DNA of 64,000 nt from Termitomyces sp. T153 (Eukaryota; Basidiomycota; Agaricomycetes; Agaricales; Lyophyllaceae), in contig JACKQL020000005.1 of assembly GCA_018296165.2 (NCBI GenBank), positions 186,001 to 250,000 of the forward strand, read 5' to 3'. The translations under genes and the position numbers were made by a program. Position 1 is the stretch's first letter, and every line of letters begins with the position of its first letter. The notes below the pieces were generated by a model. That model was not told where the DNA came from. It was given only the letters and a program-made list of their open reading frames with translations, and did no database searches. Shown here piece after piece: positions 1-11,289 of this stretch.

Positions 1-61
1 AGATCTGGAACATCTGATCAATCACGCAGTCACGATATTGATTGCATCAAAAATTGTCTTG

Positions 62-1341
62 ATGGACAGTCACGGTGAGCCTCCGGAGTTCGAGATAGAT
101 TATTCCTTAGTCTGGCTCCACTACTACAGTCGCATGAGCTCTCGTGCGTTTAAGCACGCAAGCAGGCCGATTCCCGTGTTATCATCGATTATTTATAGCG
201 ATAAAGGATGTATTGTGTTGCAGAAGCCGCCCGGACTGACTTGTCAACTCAGTAAATCAAAAGAGGTGAGGCTGCATTCAAGCAGTAATTGGTGAGTTTG
301 AGATTGAGATCTACTCTGCACAGGCTACAGGAGATTCTTTGAACAACTTCAATGCACTATTGAAAGGTCTTATCCTTTTCCTATCATGCTAAATCACAGC
401 AGGAGAGGGTAAACATACACACTTAGGTCTTGGAAGAACTTTCGGCAAACAACCAGTGCCAGTTCATCGCCTTGACAAGGTAAGAACGGAATGGTTCTTA
501 TATATATAAGCCCGTTCGTATTATCATGTCGAATAGGGTACCACTGGCGCTCTAGTCCTTGGCCGCTCCTCGACCCACGCTCGCAATTTGTCCCAACAAT
601 TTCAGACTCGTACAGTTGAAAAAACGTATCTAGCACTTGTTCGAGGTGGTGTACAGACTTTTCCAACAAAGTGCGGTGAAATTCGCACTCCAATACACTA
701 CAAGGATGGGCGAGCGTCTATTGATCATTCTTCCAATGGGAAGCCTTCTATCACGGAATGGGAGGTTGTTTCCTCCTCGGTGAGTCTATCCTAGTCTATT
801 CTAGTACTAATATCCTGATCAATCATGCGAAGCCATCAGCTCCTCTTACCCTTTTACGCCTCAAGCTTCACACTGGCCATAAACATCAACTTCGAGTCCA
901 TCTCGCTTTTTGTTTGGGAGGCGTGTCACACTTTCATCCTCTTTGTCAACGTCAAGCTTATCGTTGATCTGCAGCTCCCATCCTAGGGGATACTTTATAT
1001 TCAAGAAAGCCGATTGCAAAAGCAGTCCGGGATATAAGCATCATTCCAGAAGACCGTATCTATCTTCATGCTTCCCATGTATCCTTTTTTGTAAGCCTTG
1101 TTTACTCAGTTTGAAAATGGAGCCGACTTGCCTTCAGCAATACAGGTCCACGGGCCCCAAGAAACGTCTTCGTCTAGGCATCACTGCACCTTTACCGTCG
1201 GATTTTCTAAAGATTTGTTCAGACTCAGGTATTCAAGTGGATCCTCTTGAGGTCAAGGGTGGCGTTTGGGTTGACAACGTTCGGATAACAAACGAACGTG
1301 TTTCAGAGTTGGAAGGTCACTGGCAGGCAGGTCGAATATGA
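62..1341 (+). CDS. RluA-type RNA pseudouridine synthase, probably mitochondrial
   Basis: Isomerises uridine to pseudouridine in RNA; the family member most like this acts on mitochondrial rRNA. Exons that keep frame: 62 (or 134)-265, 324-366, 427-479, 537-779, 833-911, 975-1090, 1138-1341, giving 313 aa from the ATG at 62 or 289 aa from the ATG at 134. The 134 start gives a short Arg/Ser-rich leader that would suit mitochondrial import; the sequence does not decide between them. Visible family motifs: KPPGL near the N-terminus, HRLDK followed by GTTGALVL (the Asp is the catalytic residue in RluA enzymes), EKTYLALV, then TGHKHQLRVHLA, PILGD and LHAS. The donor at 367 is GTCTTA, with C at +3. 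The gene could begin further left, outside the window. The family call is firm; organelle and substrate are inferred. Confidence 0.85.
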
Positions 1342-1483
1342 AAACATTGATACGAAACCGATGGTAAATGTACAGTTCATGGAGAACGAATGGTAAGTTA
1401 TAAGTTAAGCAGAGAAGTTATTCCTCATGTCATTATGTTGCGTGGCATAAGTGTGTGTGCAGTGCATCTCAGGTCATCCTCCT

Positions 1484-2855
1484 TCAGTGCGATGTAGATG
1501 GTGCCTGCACCTCGTTCTGATTCTGGTTCTGGTTCTTCACCGACATACTTAAGGCCTGGCCCAGTCCTACAGCAATAGCTCCGATGGCATGGGCCGCACC
1601 AGATGCCAAGACTGCGCCACCAGCACCTGCACTAATTGCAGGAATAGCGGGGATCGACCCGGCTGTGATGAGGATGGCACTGATGATGCTCATGGCTTTC
1701 GGGTGCTCGCTCGTAATGTATTCTAGCGCATTGCAAGCATTCAGAAGCCATAGCGGCGCTTCTGTAGTCGTGGTGGCTATGAAATCGGCGGTCAATATGA
1801 ATTAGCAAGCAGCCTTTCAATTTCAAGACGGGACGTACTTCCGGAATCCATCGTATTTGACCTCGAAGGTCTCATGGTTACGATTCCCGTCTCGGTGCTT
1901 GCTTTCGGTGGAAGTGGGGGTTGCTCTGTTACATCATCTTTGGTGTTCCTCCGAACGGGCCAGAAACTTGGTCTGGGTACGATTTCCGTTTCGGAGCTGT
2001 CTTTCGGTGGAAGTGGGGGTTGCTCCTCTATATCATCTTTGGTGTTCCTCCTAACGGGCCAGAGACTTGATCTTCGTACGATTTCCGTTTCGGAGCTGTA
2101 TTTGGGTGGGAGCGGTGGCCGTTCCGCTGCGTCATCATTGCTGTTCCTCTTGACGGGCCAGAAACCCGAACTTGATCTCCGCGGCGTGGGTCGAATTGTT
2201 GCTTCTATCACATCTCCATTAGACTTGCTCTTCCCAGGAGAATTCGAGTGACTCGAGTAGGGCGTGGTCGTTTCATTTTCATCACAACTCTTCATCCTGA
2301 ACGATGTGAATCTCGACGGAGTGGGATGCTTAGCATCATTGCTCGACGGTGTCGCATCCTTGTTGACTTTTCTTTTGAACCACCATGAGCCAGTCGTCTT
2401 CGAAACCTGGACCGTCTCTTTCTGTGTAACGTCGATGCCCCCTGCATCAAAAGATGAAATACGTTCAAATGATGGAATCAATCTACTCACACCCCATGTT
2501 CTGCATGGCGACTTTGAATTTCTTCCAGCTCCATCGATACTTGCCGCCATGAACCTTGACAATCACGGCTTTTAGTTCATCAAGCCTGTCCCAGTTCATC
2601 AGTACCATGTCGAAGGTCAAATTTGCAAACGTACCTGGCTTTTGCTTTGGAACCCATGAAATGTTGTGCGACCTTATGCCAATATTCTTCAGGGATCTTC
2701 CTCTCTTCGCATCCTGCCTGGATTTTATCGAGCCAGTCATCGACAGGCATATCTTTCTTTGGGTTTCCTTCGAATCTCGGGCCGTTTGTCCAGGTCGCGA
2801 ACACAGGCTCGAGGTCGTAGGGTTTCAATTTGAATGCGTTGAGCACTGCAGACAT
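1484..2855 (-). CDS. Unassigned protein: capsid-like N-terminal domain, PPLPPK repeats, hydrophobic C-terminus
   Basis: Four exons (2855-2635, 2585-2491, 2441-1839, 1776-1484) join in frame to 403 aa; the introns are 49, 49 and 62 nt, the last with a GCTAAT branch site. Residues 1 to about 110 form a compact charged helical domain with PRFEGNPKKD, DDWLDKI, GSKAKARLDEL and YRWSWKKFKVAM. The order (proline/aromatic lead, W-L helix, 'G.A..RL', then W..F) resembles the capsid domain of Ty3-type gag proteins; this is inference. A basic, serine-rich middle holds three 33-residue repeats, each with WPV[KR]RN and PPLPPK, a class II SH3-ligand pattern (PxxPxK). The C-terminus has about 45 hydrophobic, Gly/Ala-rich residues, then a polar Asn/Gln tail. 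No function is assigned. Splice sites and a continuous frame argue that it is a real host gene. Confidence 0.7.
1867..2163 (-). repeat. Three tandem 99 bp coding repeats (PPLPPK units)
   Basis: Within the previous gene, the block encoding WPV[KR]RN...PPLPPK...SETEIV recurs exactly every 99 bp (WPV codons near 2158, 2059 and 1960), that is 33 codons. The central PPLPPK is identical in all three units, while the flanking residues vary, which suggests the motif is under selection. Confidence 0.85.
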
Positions 2856-3292
2856 TGTCCTGAATAGAGAGTGGAAGAACGAGTAAAGAAGCGAGCAATT
2901 TTGTGAGAATTTTCGGCTGCATATCGTTTTATATTTATAAGCATGATGCCTCGTTGATACCTCATGCACAGTTCTCGTATGTCGGGGATACGGATCGTGA
3001 ACGAAACAGGGTGCAAAGTGAAGATACTTCCCTGACCAACACGTGGACCAGTGAATATATAAAAGGACACTTTCAGTGTTCACGATTAGAGATGCAACGT
3101 AATATAAGTTGCAACTCTCAGAGGTAGTTCAATTACACGATGGAACTCCGGGAATGTGTACGTGCTAGCAAACATGTAGGAGAAATGAAGCACGGACTGG
3201 AGACCGGAGTTGGGCGTGGCCTCAAGGCTTCCACCTGGTACACGACTGCATGAAGAGCACACGATCGGGTACCTAATCTTCGAATTGGCATA
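2856..3292. other. Non-coding stretch upstream of the capsid-like gene
   Basis: Only short overlapping ORFs without codon bias or splice context. It presumably contains the promoter of the minus-strand gene that starts at 2855; an AT-rich stretch near 2928-2940 could act as core promoter. Confidence 0.4.
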
Positions 3293-4157
3293 TCAGCGTT
3301 CTCCCATCGGTTGGTTGGAGGTCAGCCAACTAGGGTCTGTCCTCAGTCGATGCAACTTGCCCCGTTGGTGCAGGTCGGAGACGGGGCGAGGTACATCCTC
3401 ACGATAGACTATTGTATCTGTGACAAGAGTCCCATTAAGGAGAGACAGCAAGAACTCAGCGAGCGTGTGGCCCGGATAATCAATGTTCTTGAGTTCGATC
3501 CGAAGGAGTGTCACAAACATGGTTACAGTGTTTGCAAGCTTGACGAAATTTGGACGCCGTTGGAAAGTTCCAGAATATAAGTTCCAGATGAACAGGCGAG
3601 TGAGCCAATCACGTAGGTTCTCTCGGGACAGGAGAGGGAGGCGAGGAAAGGAGGTCATTCCGTAAGTTGGTATGTCCCTGAGAGCTTGATCATCAATGGC
3701 CTATGAAAGATCCTTTGGCAGCAAGGTGTACCTAGATTCATTCTTAATTGGTTCAGTGTGAAAATATATCGTTTACGCATCAATCTACGTGTAGCAAAGC
3801 TCCATCACTCTTCACATATTCATGTTCCACAGAACATTTGAGCTAACAACCGAGTCAGGTAGGTCTTGCAGAACCGGTAAGATATAGACTACGGTGTTCA
3901 ATGTTCCAATCAGAGACCATCTGAAGTTCAGAAAGACTAACGAAGAATTGTTCAGCCAAATACCGGTGAACTTTTTCGGTAATGCATCTGGCCTGCTGTC
4001 TGGACGGGCGTATCTTAGACATCTCCTGATCAACGATGAATGAGATGGAATCACAACGCTCTTTGACTGCGCAAGCAGGGCTATCAAAAAAACGTTGCAG
4101 CATGTGAAAACGCGGGCGACTACAACTATTTGTTGAACACTGCAAGTTGTTGGACAA
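3293..4157 (-). other. Unrecognised minus-strand ORFs, possibly one degraded gene
   Basis: Two open stretches, 4157-3812 (about 100-115 codons) and 3658-3293 (121 codons), lie on the same strand about 150 bp apart. The second has a hydrophobic/aromatic segment (RLFIWNLYSG) and leucine-rich helices; the first is rich in Arg/Gln. No family is recognised, and overlapping frames on both strands are also open, so chance cannot be excluded. No convincing splice pair joining them was found. Confidence 0.2.
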
Positions 4158-4519
4158 CTACGAAGATATCAAAAATGGCTGCAGTTAATTCGCAGATTCT
4201 ATCCCATCCTATAATGGCAAAAGCAATCAAGGACCGGGTGATAATTGGTTAAAGATTGTACCATTCAAATACCATTAATGTATTGTTGGGTCTCCATGAT
4301 TGCTGTACTTCCTAAGCAAGTTATTATTCAGATGTCAGCAACTATCAGTTGAAGAGTCCCAACCGTACCTTCCTTAACTTCTGCTCAGGCACTTGTTTGG
4401 ATGCAAGTGCCACATTTTCGAAGATGGCACACAAAGACTTTGAGAGACTTGTACTACGTAGCCTCATTCTCTAGCCCCCACAGCCTATTAATATTTATCT
4501 TCCTACCATAAAAATAGCA

Positions 4520-4888
4520 TTAATAAGAATTTTCTATTCTTTGTAACCGCCTGCTTGATTTTTGGAAGTGGCGCATACTCCATGCCGACCAAGTTGACAA
4601 AACGGCGTATCTCAGGTTTCGTGAACATAGAGAGCAAGTTTTTTTTCCGCCAGCTGGCGTTGGAGTGTCAGAGGGTCGATGCCGAAGCTTGCGAAAGAGT
4701 GGCTGGACATCCGAAGTTGTGAGTGTTCCATAGGTGCGATGCTCGAAAAACCCAGAGGCGGTTATTGTCTTGTTCACAATGGACCAGTACCTAAGACCAC
4801 AGAGGATTGGTCTAATTGAGTTGATATCCACGTGTAGCCAGGCGGGAAGGCTGGGCCCTAAAATGAGCTCTTTGATCGCGATCATCAT
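4520..4888 (-). pseudogene. Degraded coding remnant of unknown family
   Basis: On the minus strand a protein-like stretch (PAWLHVDINSIRP, ITASGFFEH, SDVQPLFRKL) runs to about 4690. After that the sensible reading changes frame, once before an eight-A run near 4636-4643 and again near 4610, and goes on as EIRRFVNLVGMEYAPLPKIK. Three frames are needed to read one continuous protein-like sequence, which points to a frameshifted remnant rather than an expressed gene. The family is not recognised. Confidence 0.35.
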
Positions 4889-5671
4889 CTTTTTAGTTGC
4901 ATAAGCGTCGGATTCCTAGGGGTAGAAATGTATCACGAATCGAGAGTGGAGTGTGTGTAGTCGGGCATAATTTGTCCAACCGAACGTGTATACCAAAGCA
5001 GACTATCTTTCGAGACGCGCAGCGTCGTCAAGATCGTTCTTGGCCAGGGTGTTAACAAGCCCCGGTCCGGAGATGAGTGAATGGGCGGTTGTTGAGAAGT
5101 GAATACTAAGGACAGTCAAGTGTATTCTCTTCAGAGCTTGCCTCTGCTGGGCCGCGCGCAAGGCCAATCAACGTGCCGAAAACATGGTGAGTTGTTCTAT
5201 CATAGTTAAGACGTTATGAAGGCTTCCAAGTACCGCATACCGTCCCCGCCGCAAAAGGGATTCAACAAACAAGATTGTCGAGCTTCAGCGGGTTGGGATT
5301 TTCTTTGTCCTAGTCATCGACAAGAGCCCGTTGACGACATTTAGCTTGAAAGAAGTCTTTTTTGCGTCCTTGTGGAGTCTCACTCTCGGCGATGACCTTG
5401 GTAAAAGGCAGAGGTGACTTTGAGACCTTACTTGGTGAACATCTGAACGAATTTAGCCCATCTAACTGACGGCGAAATCTTATCTTATCGGCGATCGGAC
5501 GTCAAAAACAAGTTCGGAAAATGCGGACAAGGAGGCCACAGTAACCTGAGGTCTCGCATCATCTTTCATAGCAAATTACTCGACGTTGGGCTCAGGATCG
5601 GCAAGTTTTCCTTGCTTTGCTCATTTACTTTCCACCCAGGTCGAAGCAACAAGGGTTCGTTCGGAGTTATT
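4889..5671. other. Stretch without recognisable genes
   Basis: No ORF with coding character. The last 100 bp probably hold the promoter or an upstream exon of the gene starting near 5672; a possible acceptor (CCACCCAG) lies at about 5632-5639. Confidence 0.4.
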
Positions 5672-6516
5672 ATGACAACTCAAACTTCAAAGAAAGGCAT
5701 AGACCTTTCGGTTATGCATTATCATCCCTGGCCAACATCTTTTACCGGTGCAGTTGCCAAACTTCTTGATGATGCCCATATTCACAATATCATGTGGGGA
5801 GATCTTCTTTACTGGTGGCGCGGTAATCCTCACATACCTCAGGTTAAGATAGTTCTAGACAAGTTCTCTTTGTATCACCTCTATTGACATGTACGCTCTA
5901 GATTTGTGGTTTCATTGTTCCTTCTGAACAGCTTGAAGCTGCCGTGGCAGTCGTCGAGCAAGCAGGTCTTTCATCCTGCGACTGCAAGAAGTCTTTACAT
6001 TTCGCTGATCCGACCGAGTCTACCTGCCTCCCGAAGCATTTTCGGGTAGCCCAACCATTTGGCTTGTATATGACTCTATTTCTCTGTCCCAGCGATAGGC
6101 TCCTCAACCTTATACCCCTTGATTCCTCCCACCGTAACCCAGTCGCGCTCAGATATGACCTATTTGCTCTTCACCTCTATGATCGTCGTCCGGTAATTCG
6201 ATCTTCACCTGGCACGGACCCGGAAATTCCCGCGGATTACTACGTGGTCAAGGTTCTTGCCCCTAGCAGCCTCGTCGAGGTGTTGATCGTGCTCAGTGCA
6301 TTTTCCTCGCCATTCGATGGCGTGGGTCGCCGCTTCACAGATCTACTCAGACTTTTTGCATTGACATCAAAGAACGAACCTTACGTCCTTCAGTCACCTT
6401 CTTTGCAACGCCTCTGGGACTTGCATTACGTCCGCATGAAACCATTAACTGCCCATCAAAGAAAGGTTCTATGGGATAATATAAGGTCAGAATGGAGGAA
6501 GAAGTTATCATTTTGA
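5672..6516 (+). CDS. Unassigned conserved-looking fungal protein, 261 aa
   Basis: Two exons (5672-5842 and 5902-6516, intron 59 nt, phase 0) give 261 aa. The first exon has HYHPWPTSFTGAVAKLLDD and IMWGDLLYWWRG, joining at the splice to ICGFIVPSEQLEAAVAVVEQAG. Many Agaricomycete proteins share this layout: a short helix near the N-terminus, a 'VP.EQL..A..V...AG' segment, then an aromatic region ending in a basic C-terminus. I believe it belongs to a lineage-specific family, possibly nucleotidyltransferase-like, but no catalytic motif could be confirmed. An earlier in-frame start upstream of 5672 is possible through another exon. It converges with CTP1. Confidence 0.6.
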
Positions 6517-6895
6517 TAATTTTACTTAGTGATACTATCGTGTCGAGGTGACTCTTGTCACTATAAGTAGTGGTATACTATCTGATTTCTGTTCCCGTCT
6601 GATTACTGACCAATCTTTGATGTCTTTAATCTGCGTTGGGGAGCTCAATATACTTGTGAAACATCCACCGTTGCGACTGAAGTTGAATTGCGACTAGCCT
6701 TCGGCTCCGAGAATTTGGTCACAGCATGAATACTTGAGGACTCGAATTTACACTGTCCGCGGAAGTGTCGAGATTGTTATGCGGCAGACACTCATATTGG
6801 CCGGAAACAACTATGACATCGGAATTCAGACAAATGGTTACCATCCACGCCAATATACAAGGGGTAGCTCAATGTCTACCAACTAAAAGGTATAT
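6517..6895. other. Convergent intergenic region
   Basis: Separates the 3' ends of the unassigned gene (+) and CTP1 (-). No ORF or repeat was recognised; it must hold both polyadenylation regions. Confidence 0.5.
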
Positions 6896-8206
6896 TTAGG
6901 AAGAACTTTTGTTCCCAATGATTTTGATGATGTTTTCATAGACAGTGAAAACAATGCCACCACTTAGCTGGGAAAAAAGTTCGTGAATGCAAATTACGCG
7001 ACGAATCAGCCTACTCACCACAAGGCGCGTTAACCGAGGCGTCGTTCCGGTCCAAAACCGCAGGATGCCCTCTTCTGTAAATATGCGATACGCGCAGTGG
7101 AAGGAATTACGGTACTGTTGTCGTGCTTCTAGCGACTGCATTCTGGTTTTAATGACACTGCGAGAATTCACGTCAGCGGCAGTTACAGTAAGGAAGTAGG
7201 TGCGGACACACTCGAAAGGCATAGTGGTGTATACTGTAACAAGTCCAGCAACACCACCAATCAGAAAGGTTATGGTACTTGGGAGAGTTTGTCCTGGCCG
7301 GACAGTCCCTTGAACAAACTGTTTCAAAGTCGAGTATGTCGTGAATCTGACGGCAGAGTTGGCTCCTTGCCGCATCATCTACAACGCATTCATATGTATG
7401 GTTGGCACGAATGAAATTTGTCAAACGTACCACGGGGAAGAGTCCTCTATAGACCCCGCTAATTCCTTCTTGGCGAACGATCATACCAGTTCCATGTATC
7501 AAACCACGATATTGCGGGTTTGGCTGTTTGGCATCATCAATGATTTTCGTCCTGCGGACATGAGATTTGATAGACTGCAGAACAATTCTAGGTATACCGA
7601 CTTTATGGTTTCTGATGGCGTAACGGCAAAGATGGCCTCCATCATACCTGCTCCCAGACCAGCAACAAGACTTCGAGGTGCACTAACTTTTCCCTGAGAA
7701 AACACGTCTGATTACGCGCGACACAGTAAGGCAAGCGACGACTCACTTGATCATCTGCCAACATTTGCTTGAAGTGGTCATAACTGACAAATCGTACGCC
7801 AGCCTTCAAGGCATTTCCCACAACCAAAGCTGAGCATCCAGAGTACAATCCTGTAATCCCCTTGGTTTTAACAGTCTCTTTGATGATTGCAATCGGTCCC
7901 TGTTTCTGTATTGCATTAAACGGCAAACGTGAACACTCTTCGACCGGAAAAACTACAGGTATGACAGCCCACCTTTCCACTGAACTGGGACCGTGTTTTT
8001 ACAAATTCTGTAGGGTATGTGATGAATCTAGTTGAATGGATACGTTCGTCAGCACATATTCGTCTTCAGAGTACTGGCCGACTCACGCTTCAACAGCTCC
8101 GGCTGTCGCACCGGCGAACCTGATCTCAGCTATTGAATCGAAGAATACTAGGAGTGTAACGACAACTTACGTACAGCGAGTGAAGAGGATTTTCCTTTTG
8201 GGCCAT
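6896..8206 (-). CDS. CTP1: Mitochondrial tricarboxylate (citrate) carrier
   Basis: Inner-membrane antiporter of the SLC25 family that exports citrate from mitochondria in exchange for another carboxylate. Nine exons (8206-8175, 8119-8087, 8027-7973, 7905-7747, 7693-7602, 7551-7431, 7378-7212, 7157-7019, 6967-6896) join in frame to 289 aa, the usual length. The three carrier signatures P-x-[DE]-x-x-[KR] are present once per repeat: YPTEFVKTR, TPSETIKTK and MPFDVIKTR, each recovered only after splicing. GNALKAGVRFVSYDHFK and MMRQGANSAVRFTTY are typical of the citrate carrier subfamily. The first intron uses the acceptor ATCAG, not the nearer AATAG, since only that keeps HSLFAGATAGAVEAF in frame. 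The donor at 7601 is GTCGGT. Divergent from HEM4. Confidence 0.95.
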
Positions 8207-8421
8207 GACAGAGAAGAAGTGCTGACCTTGTTTTTTCGGAGGAACGAGCACTTCTCGATTCCTCGGCAAATCGGGTAAATCTTGACAATGCTTGGCTTCG
8301 CTGTCAGTGCCAAACAATTGCAGCCGAGTTCGTTCCTGCTTCCATCCTTGCCCGGAGCTGACGTCCTCAGGACGGTTGAGCCAAGTCTTTATCGACCTGT
8401 ATCAATAGGTATTCAAACGAT
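8207..8421. promoter_or_regulatory. Shared divergent promoter of CTP1 and HEM4
   Basis: Only 215 bp separate the start codons of CTP1 (8206, minus) and HEM4 (8422, plus), so both promoters and 5' leaders must overlap here. No clear TATA box was seen; a CAAT-containing stretch lies at about 8284-8290 and 8312-8318. Co-regulation of a citrate carrier with a haem enzyme is plausible but inferred. Confidence 0.6.
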
Positions 8422-9386
8422 ATGGCAAATGTATTACTTCTCAGAGCTCCTTCTCATGGTCAAGAAGATCGATATCAGACGACTTTCGCAGAAGCAGGTT
8501 ATCAATCGATCTCGGTGCTTGTTCTCGAGACTATTTCCACAAATCTCCCGACTCTCAAGGATATCATAAAGAATGGGCCTGCGGCAGATAACCTTGATGG
8601 AGTCATTCTTACAAGTGCCAGATCATGTGAAGTCTGGAAAAGTGCTGTGGGCGACCTCATCGATTCGTCAGCAGGCGTAGGAGGTCGGTTTTTCCTAATC
8701 CGCAAAATCCAACTTATGCCCTCGTGCCTGCAGATAGCTGGTTATCAACTCCTTTCTATGTTGTTGGTCAAGCTACTGCGTCAGCCCTAGCCGAAGTACG
8801 CCAGACCTATGGCCAAACTCCCTATACTCCTGAGATTATCTTAGGCGAATCGTCAGGGACCGGAGAACGCCTTGCTCAGTACATCCGAGATCTGACTATA
8901 AAGCCAAAACGCCTGTTGTACCTCACTGGAGATAAAAATCGTGATACAGTCCCATCGATACTCGGGGAGGCAGGGATCGAGATTTATTCCCTCAAGGTCT
9001 ACGAGACTCAGGGCTCACCGACGTTCGAGAAGGACTTGAAACACGCTCTAAGCCAAGCTAACACAGGTTTCGTGAACTTTTCCCTCTAATTTTGTCTTCT
9101 AAGACATTAGGCTTTAGCATTTCACCGGTGGTGGATCGTCCACTTTGCTCCTTCCGCCGCAGATTTTGTCACTCCAATCTTGGGCGATCACTTTAGTTTT
9201 GGGTCTGGAGATCCTCTCAAGGAAATATTATCGAAACCTACTCCGAGAGTTGCTGCTATCGGATCGATCACTGCCGCGTTCCTTCGAGATGAGCTCAAAA
9301 TCCATGTGCATGTCGCGCCACCGAAACCCACTCCACAGGATCTTGTCGCTGCAATCGTAGGCTACGACCGGGATTCGGCATCTTGA
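8422..9386 (+). CDS. HEM4: Uroporphyrinogen-III synthase
   Basis: Cyclises hydroxymethylbilane to uroporphyrinogen III in haem synthesis, in the cytosol. Three exons (8422-8683, 8734-9066, 9118-9386) join in frame to 287 aa. The fold's hallmarks are visible: an N-terminal VLLLRAP, DGVILTSARSCEVW, FYVVGQATASAL, RLLYLTGDKNRDTVP, VYETQG, HFAPSAADF and a C-terminal RVAAIGSITAAFL followed by HVAPPKPTPQDLVAAI. The last intron must use the acceptor GCTTTAG ending at 9117, not the ATTAG seven bases before it, to stay in frame. The first donor (8684) is GTCGGT. Sequence identity in this family is low, but order and length fit well. Confidence 0.9.
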
Positions 9387-10436
9387 GTGTTGAATCCGGG
9401 GTGCTAACCTTCCGAACCACGGGATTCATAAAGACAGCTGTCGGTCCATCTAATCGCCAATGACCTCACTATTTGTTCCGCGTGGTAGGCCGTACTTTGT
9501 TTGCGACAACCTTGTCGCTGATAAGTCCGAACCTAATCCTTTTACCTGTAATCATCTATGGACGGACGAGACTACTCCACCGGTAGCTGTTCAAATCAGT
9601 AACAAGAGATCCATAGGATGACAGTTCTAAAGGAGGTGTCAATATTTACATCCGTTTCAAACGCCCATTGGCGTTTTTCCCGTATCTAAAACTTTGTATG
9701 GGACGTCGAAAATGTAGTGAGTAAAGTTTGATTCGAAGCTCTCTCGCACAATAAGTTTGTTTTGCGTCTGATGCTGTTCTTTATTTTTATCTGCAAAATC
9801 GGTGTTCCATATGGTGGAATTGATCCATTATCCCTCTTAAGGCAGGTTCAACGGAATTTACTAAAAATTCCATGACGCATTTCGCGTCCTACAGGTGTCC
9901 AGTTCTTTACCATTTGTTAAGATGGGGTCATTTTTGTGGCGTAATTTAGTTTGTGGAGAGAATCATCATCTTGTCTCACTGTGTGGACTAGGCATTTCTG
10001 GGTTCAATGACATTTTTCCTCACAGAAAGGTATTTCATGACTATAAACCCAAAAGGTGAAGCTCAGGCAGCGCAATACGTGACTGCGTAGCACATGAGCC
10101 TTGCACAGTGGGCCGTAGAAAATGGGGCAAGAGACAAAATTTTGGGTGTCAAATAGTATATTGTCGAACGTTGGATGCAGGGATTCAGACATATCATCAT
10201 GGTCCAGATGTAATACTATATCTATGTCCGAGCTGATGGAAAACCATTTGGCAGAAGTATGGGAAAAATGCGGGGTATTTGTCATGACCTAATTTATCTT
10301 GAACATTGCTTACTCTAGATCTGCACATGTCTTTGGGCTTCTCAGAGCAACCAACAACGTTGCACACCTTTATATTCTCTACCTCAACAAGCGTCTCCCC
10401 TGTTTCGTTTCTACACGTTCTTCCTCATCATCATCG
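9387..10436. other. 1 kb intergenic region
   Basis: AT-rich, with no ORF of coding character; a minus-strand ORF at 10285-10004 has no recognisable features. A TATA-like stretch (CCTTTATATTC, about 10369-10379) and a pyrimidine-rich leader precede the next start codon at 10437. Confidence 0.45.
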
Positions 10437-11289
10437 ATGGTGCGCTCCGGTACACTAGTCTAGCATAACTAACCCAAAAGCCCATGACAGCCGCCCCAAG
10501 CTCAGGATCACCCGACAGAAGTGCCACACAGTCCACATGAGAAGCACGCAGAGCACGACCCAAGTCACATCAACCGGAACCTCCATCACAAGGAGGCGTT
10601 AAGCTTGAGGCTTGCATTAGGCAGCATTCTAGGACCGGTGCGTCGTTGCCCATTTCCAAATGTCTGATTGGTTGGTTATGCGGCCGCTTATCACTCAAGA
10701 AACGTCCATTCACACCCTCGTCTCACTCACCATCTGGGACAGCAAGTCCAGCACACCCCTCGGCGTTTGGCAGTCCAGGTAGCCCTGGGTTGCCACCACC
10801 ACCACCACACACAACGCCGATCTATCCTCCTGACCATTTATTTCCCCGAGGCATGCATCTTCCACATACGCCCTCTCGGCTAGGTCATTCCGTAAGTACA
10901 TCACCTGGTCAACCCCTTCTCACGTCTTGTTAAGTGGCTGCGTCACGTAGGACCACGCGAGGGACCACATGTGGCCTTCGGGCTCTCCAGGCTCAGCCCC
11001 TTGTTCCGCGCCGTACTCACCGCACGGCAGTAGCACACAAACGGCATCTCCGACGGACGAGTGTCCGCCCGTCTTAGCGTTGCCTCCGCCAGTCGTTGAG
11101 TCTGATTCACGTGCTCGAATGGGGTCAACTTTACACGCTCCGAAACCACGCAGCGCTCCGGACAGCGGACCTGTTCCGCCTGTAAGGAGTGCTAGTGGCT
11201 CCGGGTGTAGTATGCCGAGAAATAAGTTTATGGAGACGCTGGAGTCAAAAAGTGCCTGGGATGCGTTGATCCATGGTTCTTTCTCGTAG
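10437..11289 (+). CDS. Proline/serine-rich protein of unknown function, about 232 aa
   Basis: Exons 10437-10457, 10491-10637, 10700-10891 and 10951-11289 are all phase 0 and give 232 aa; the last three are well supported, the first is less certain because it needs a 33 nt intron with donor GTCTAG. The N-terminal third is His-rich and charged and ends in KEALSLRLALGSILGP. The middle is low-complexity with GSPGSPGLPPPPP. The C-terminus is a short ordered motif, NKFMETLESKSAWDALIHGSF. A disordered protein with two short conserved-looking ends suggests a regulatory or adaptor role, but none can be assigned. Confidence 0.65.

Noticed and set aside
1484..1776. An interferon-induced 6-16 (IFI6/IFI27)-like domain in the hydrophobic C-terminus
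   Set aside because: Gly/Ala-rich hydrophobic helices are similar in general character, but the ordered residues of that family could not be lined up.
3293..3658. A 121-codon minus-strand gene
   Set aside because: No known motif, and the opposite strand is open over the same interval; listed only as a low-confidence ORF.
10004..10285. A 93-codon minus-strand ORF
   Set aside because: Composition is like the surrounding intergenic DNA and no start context or family was recognised.
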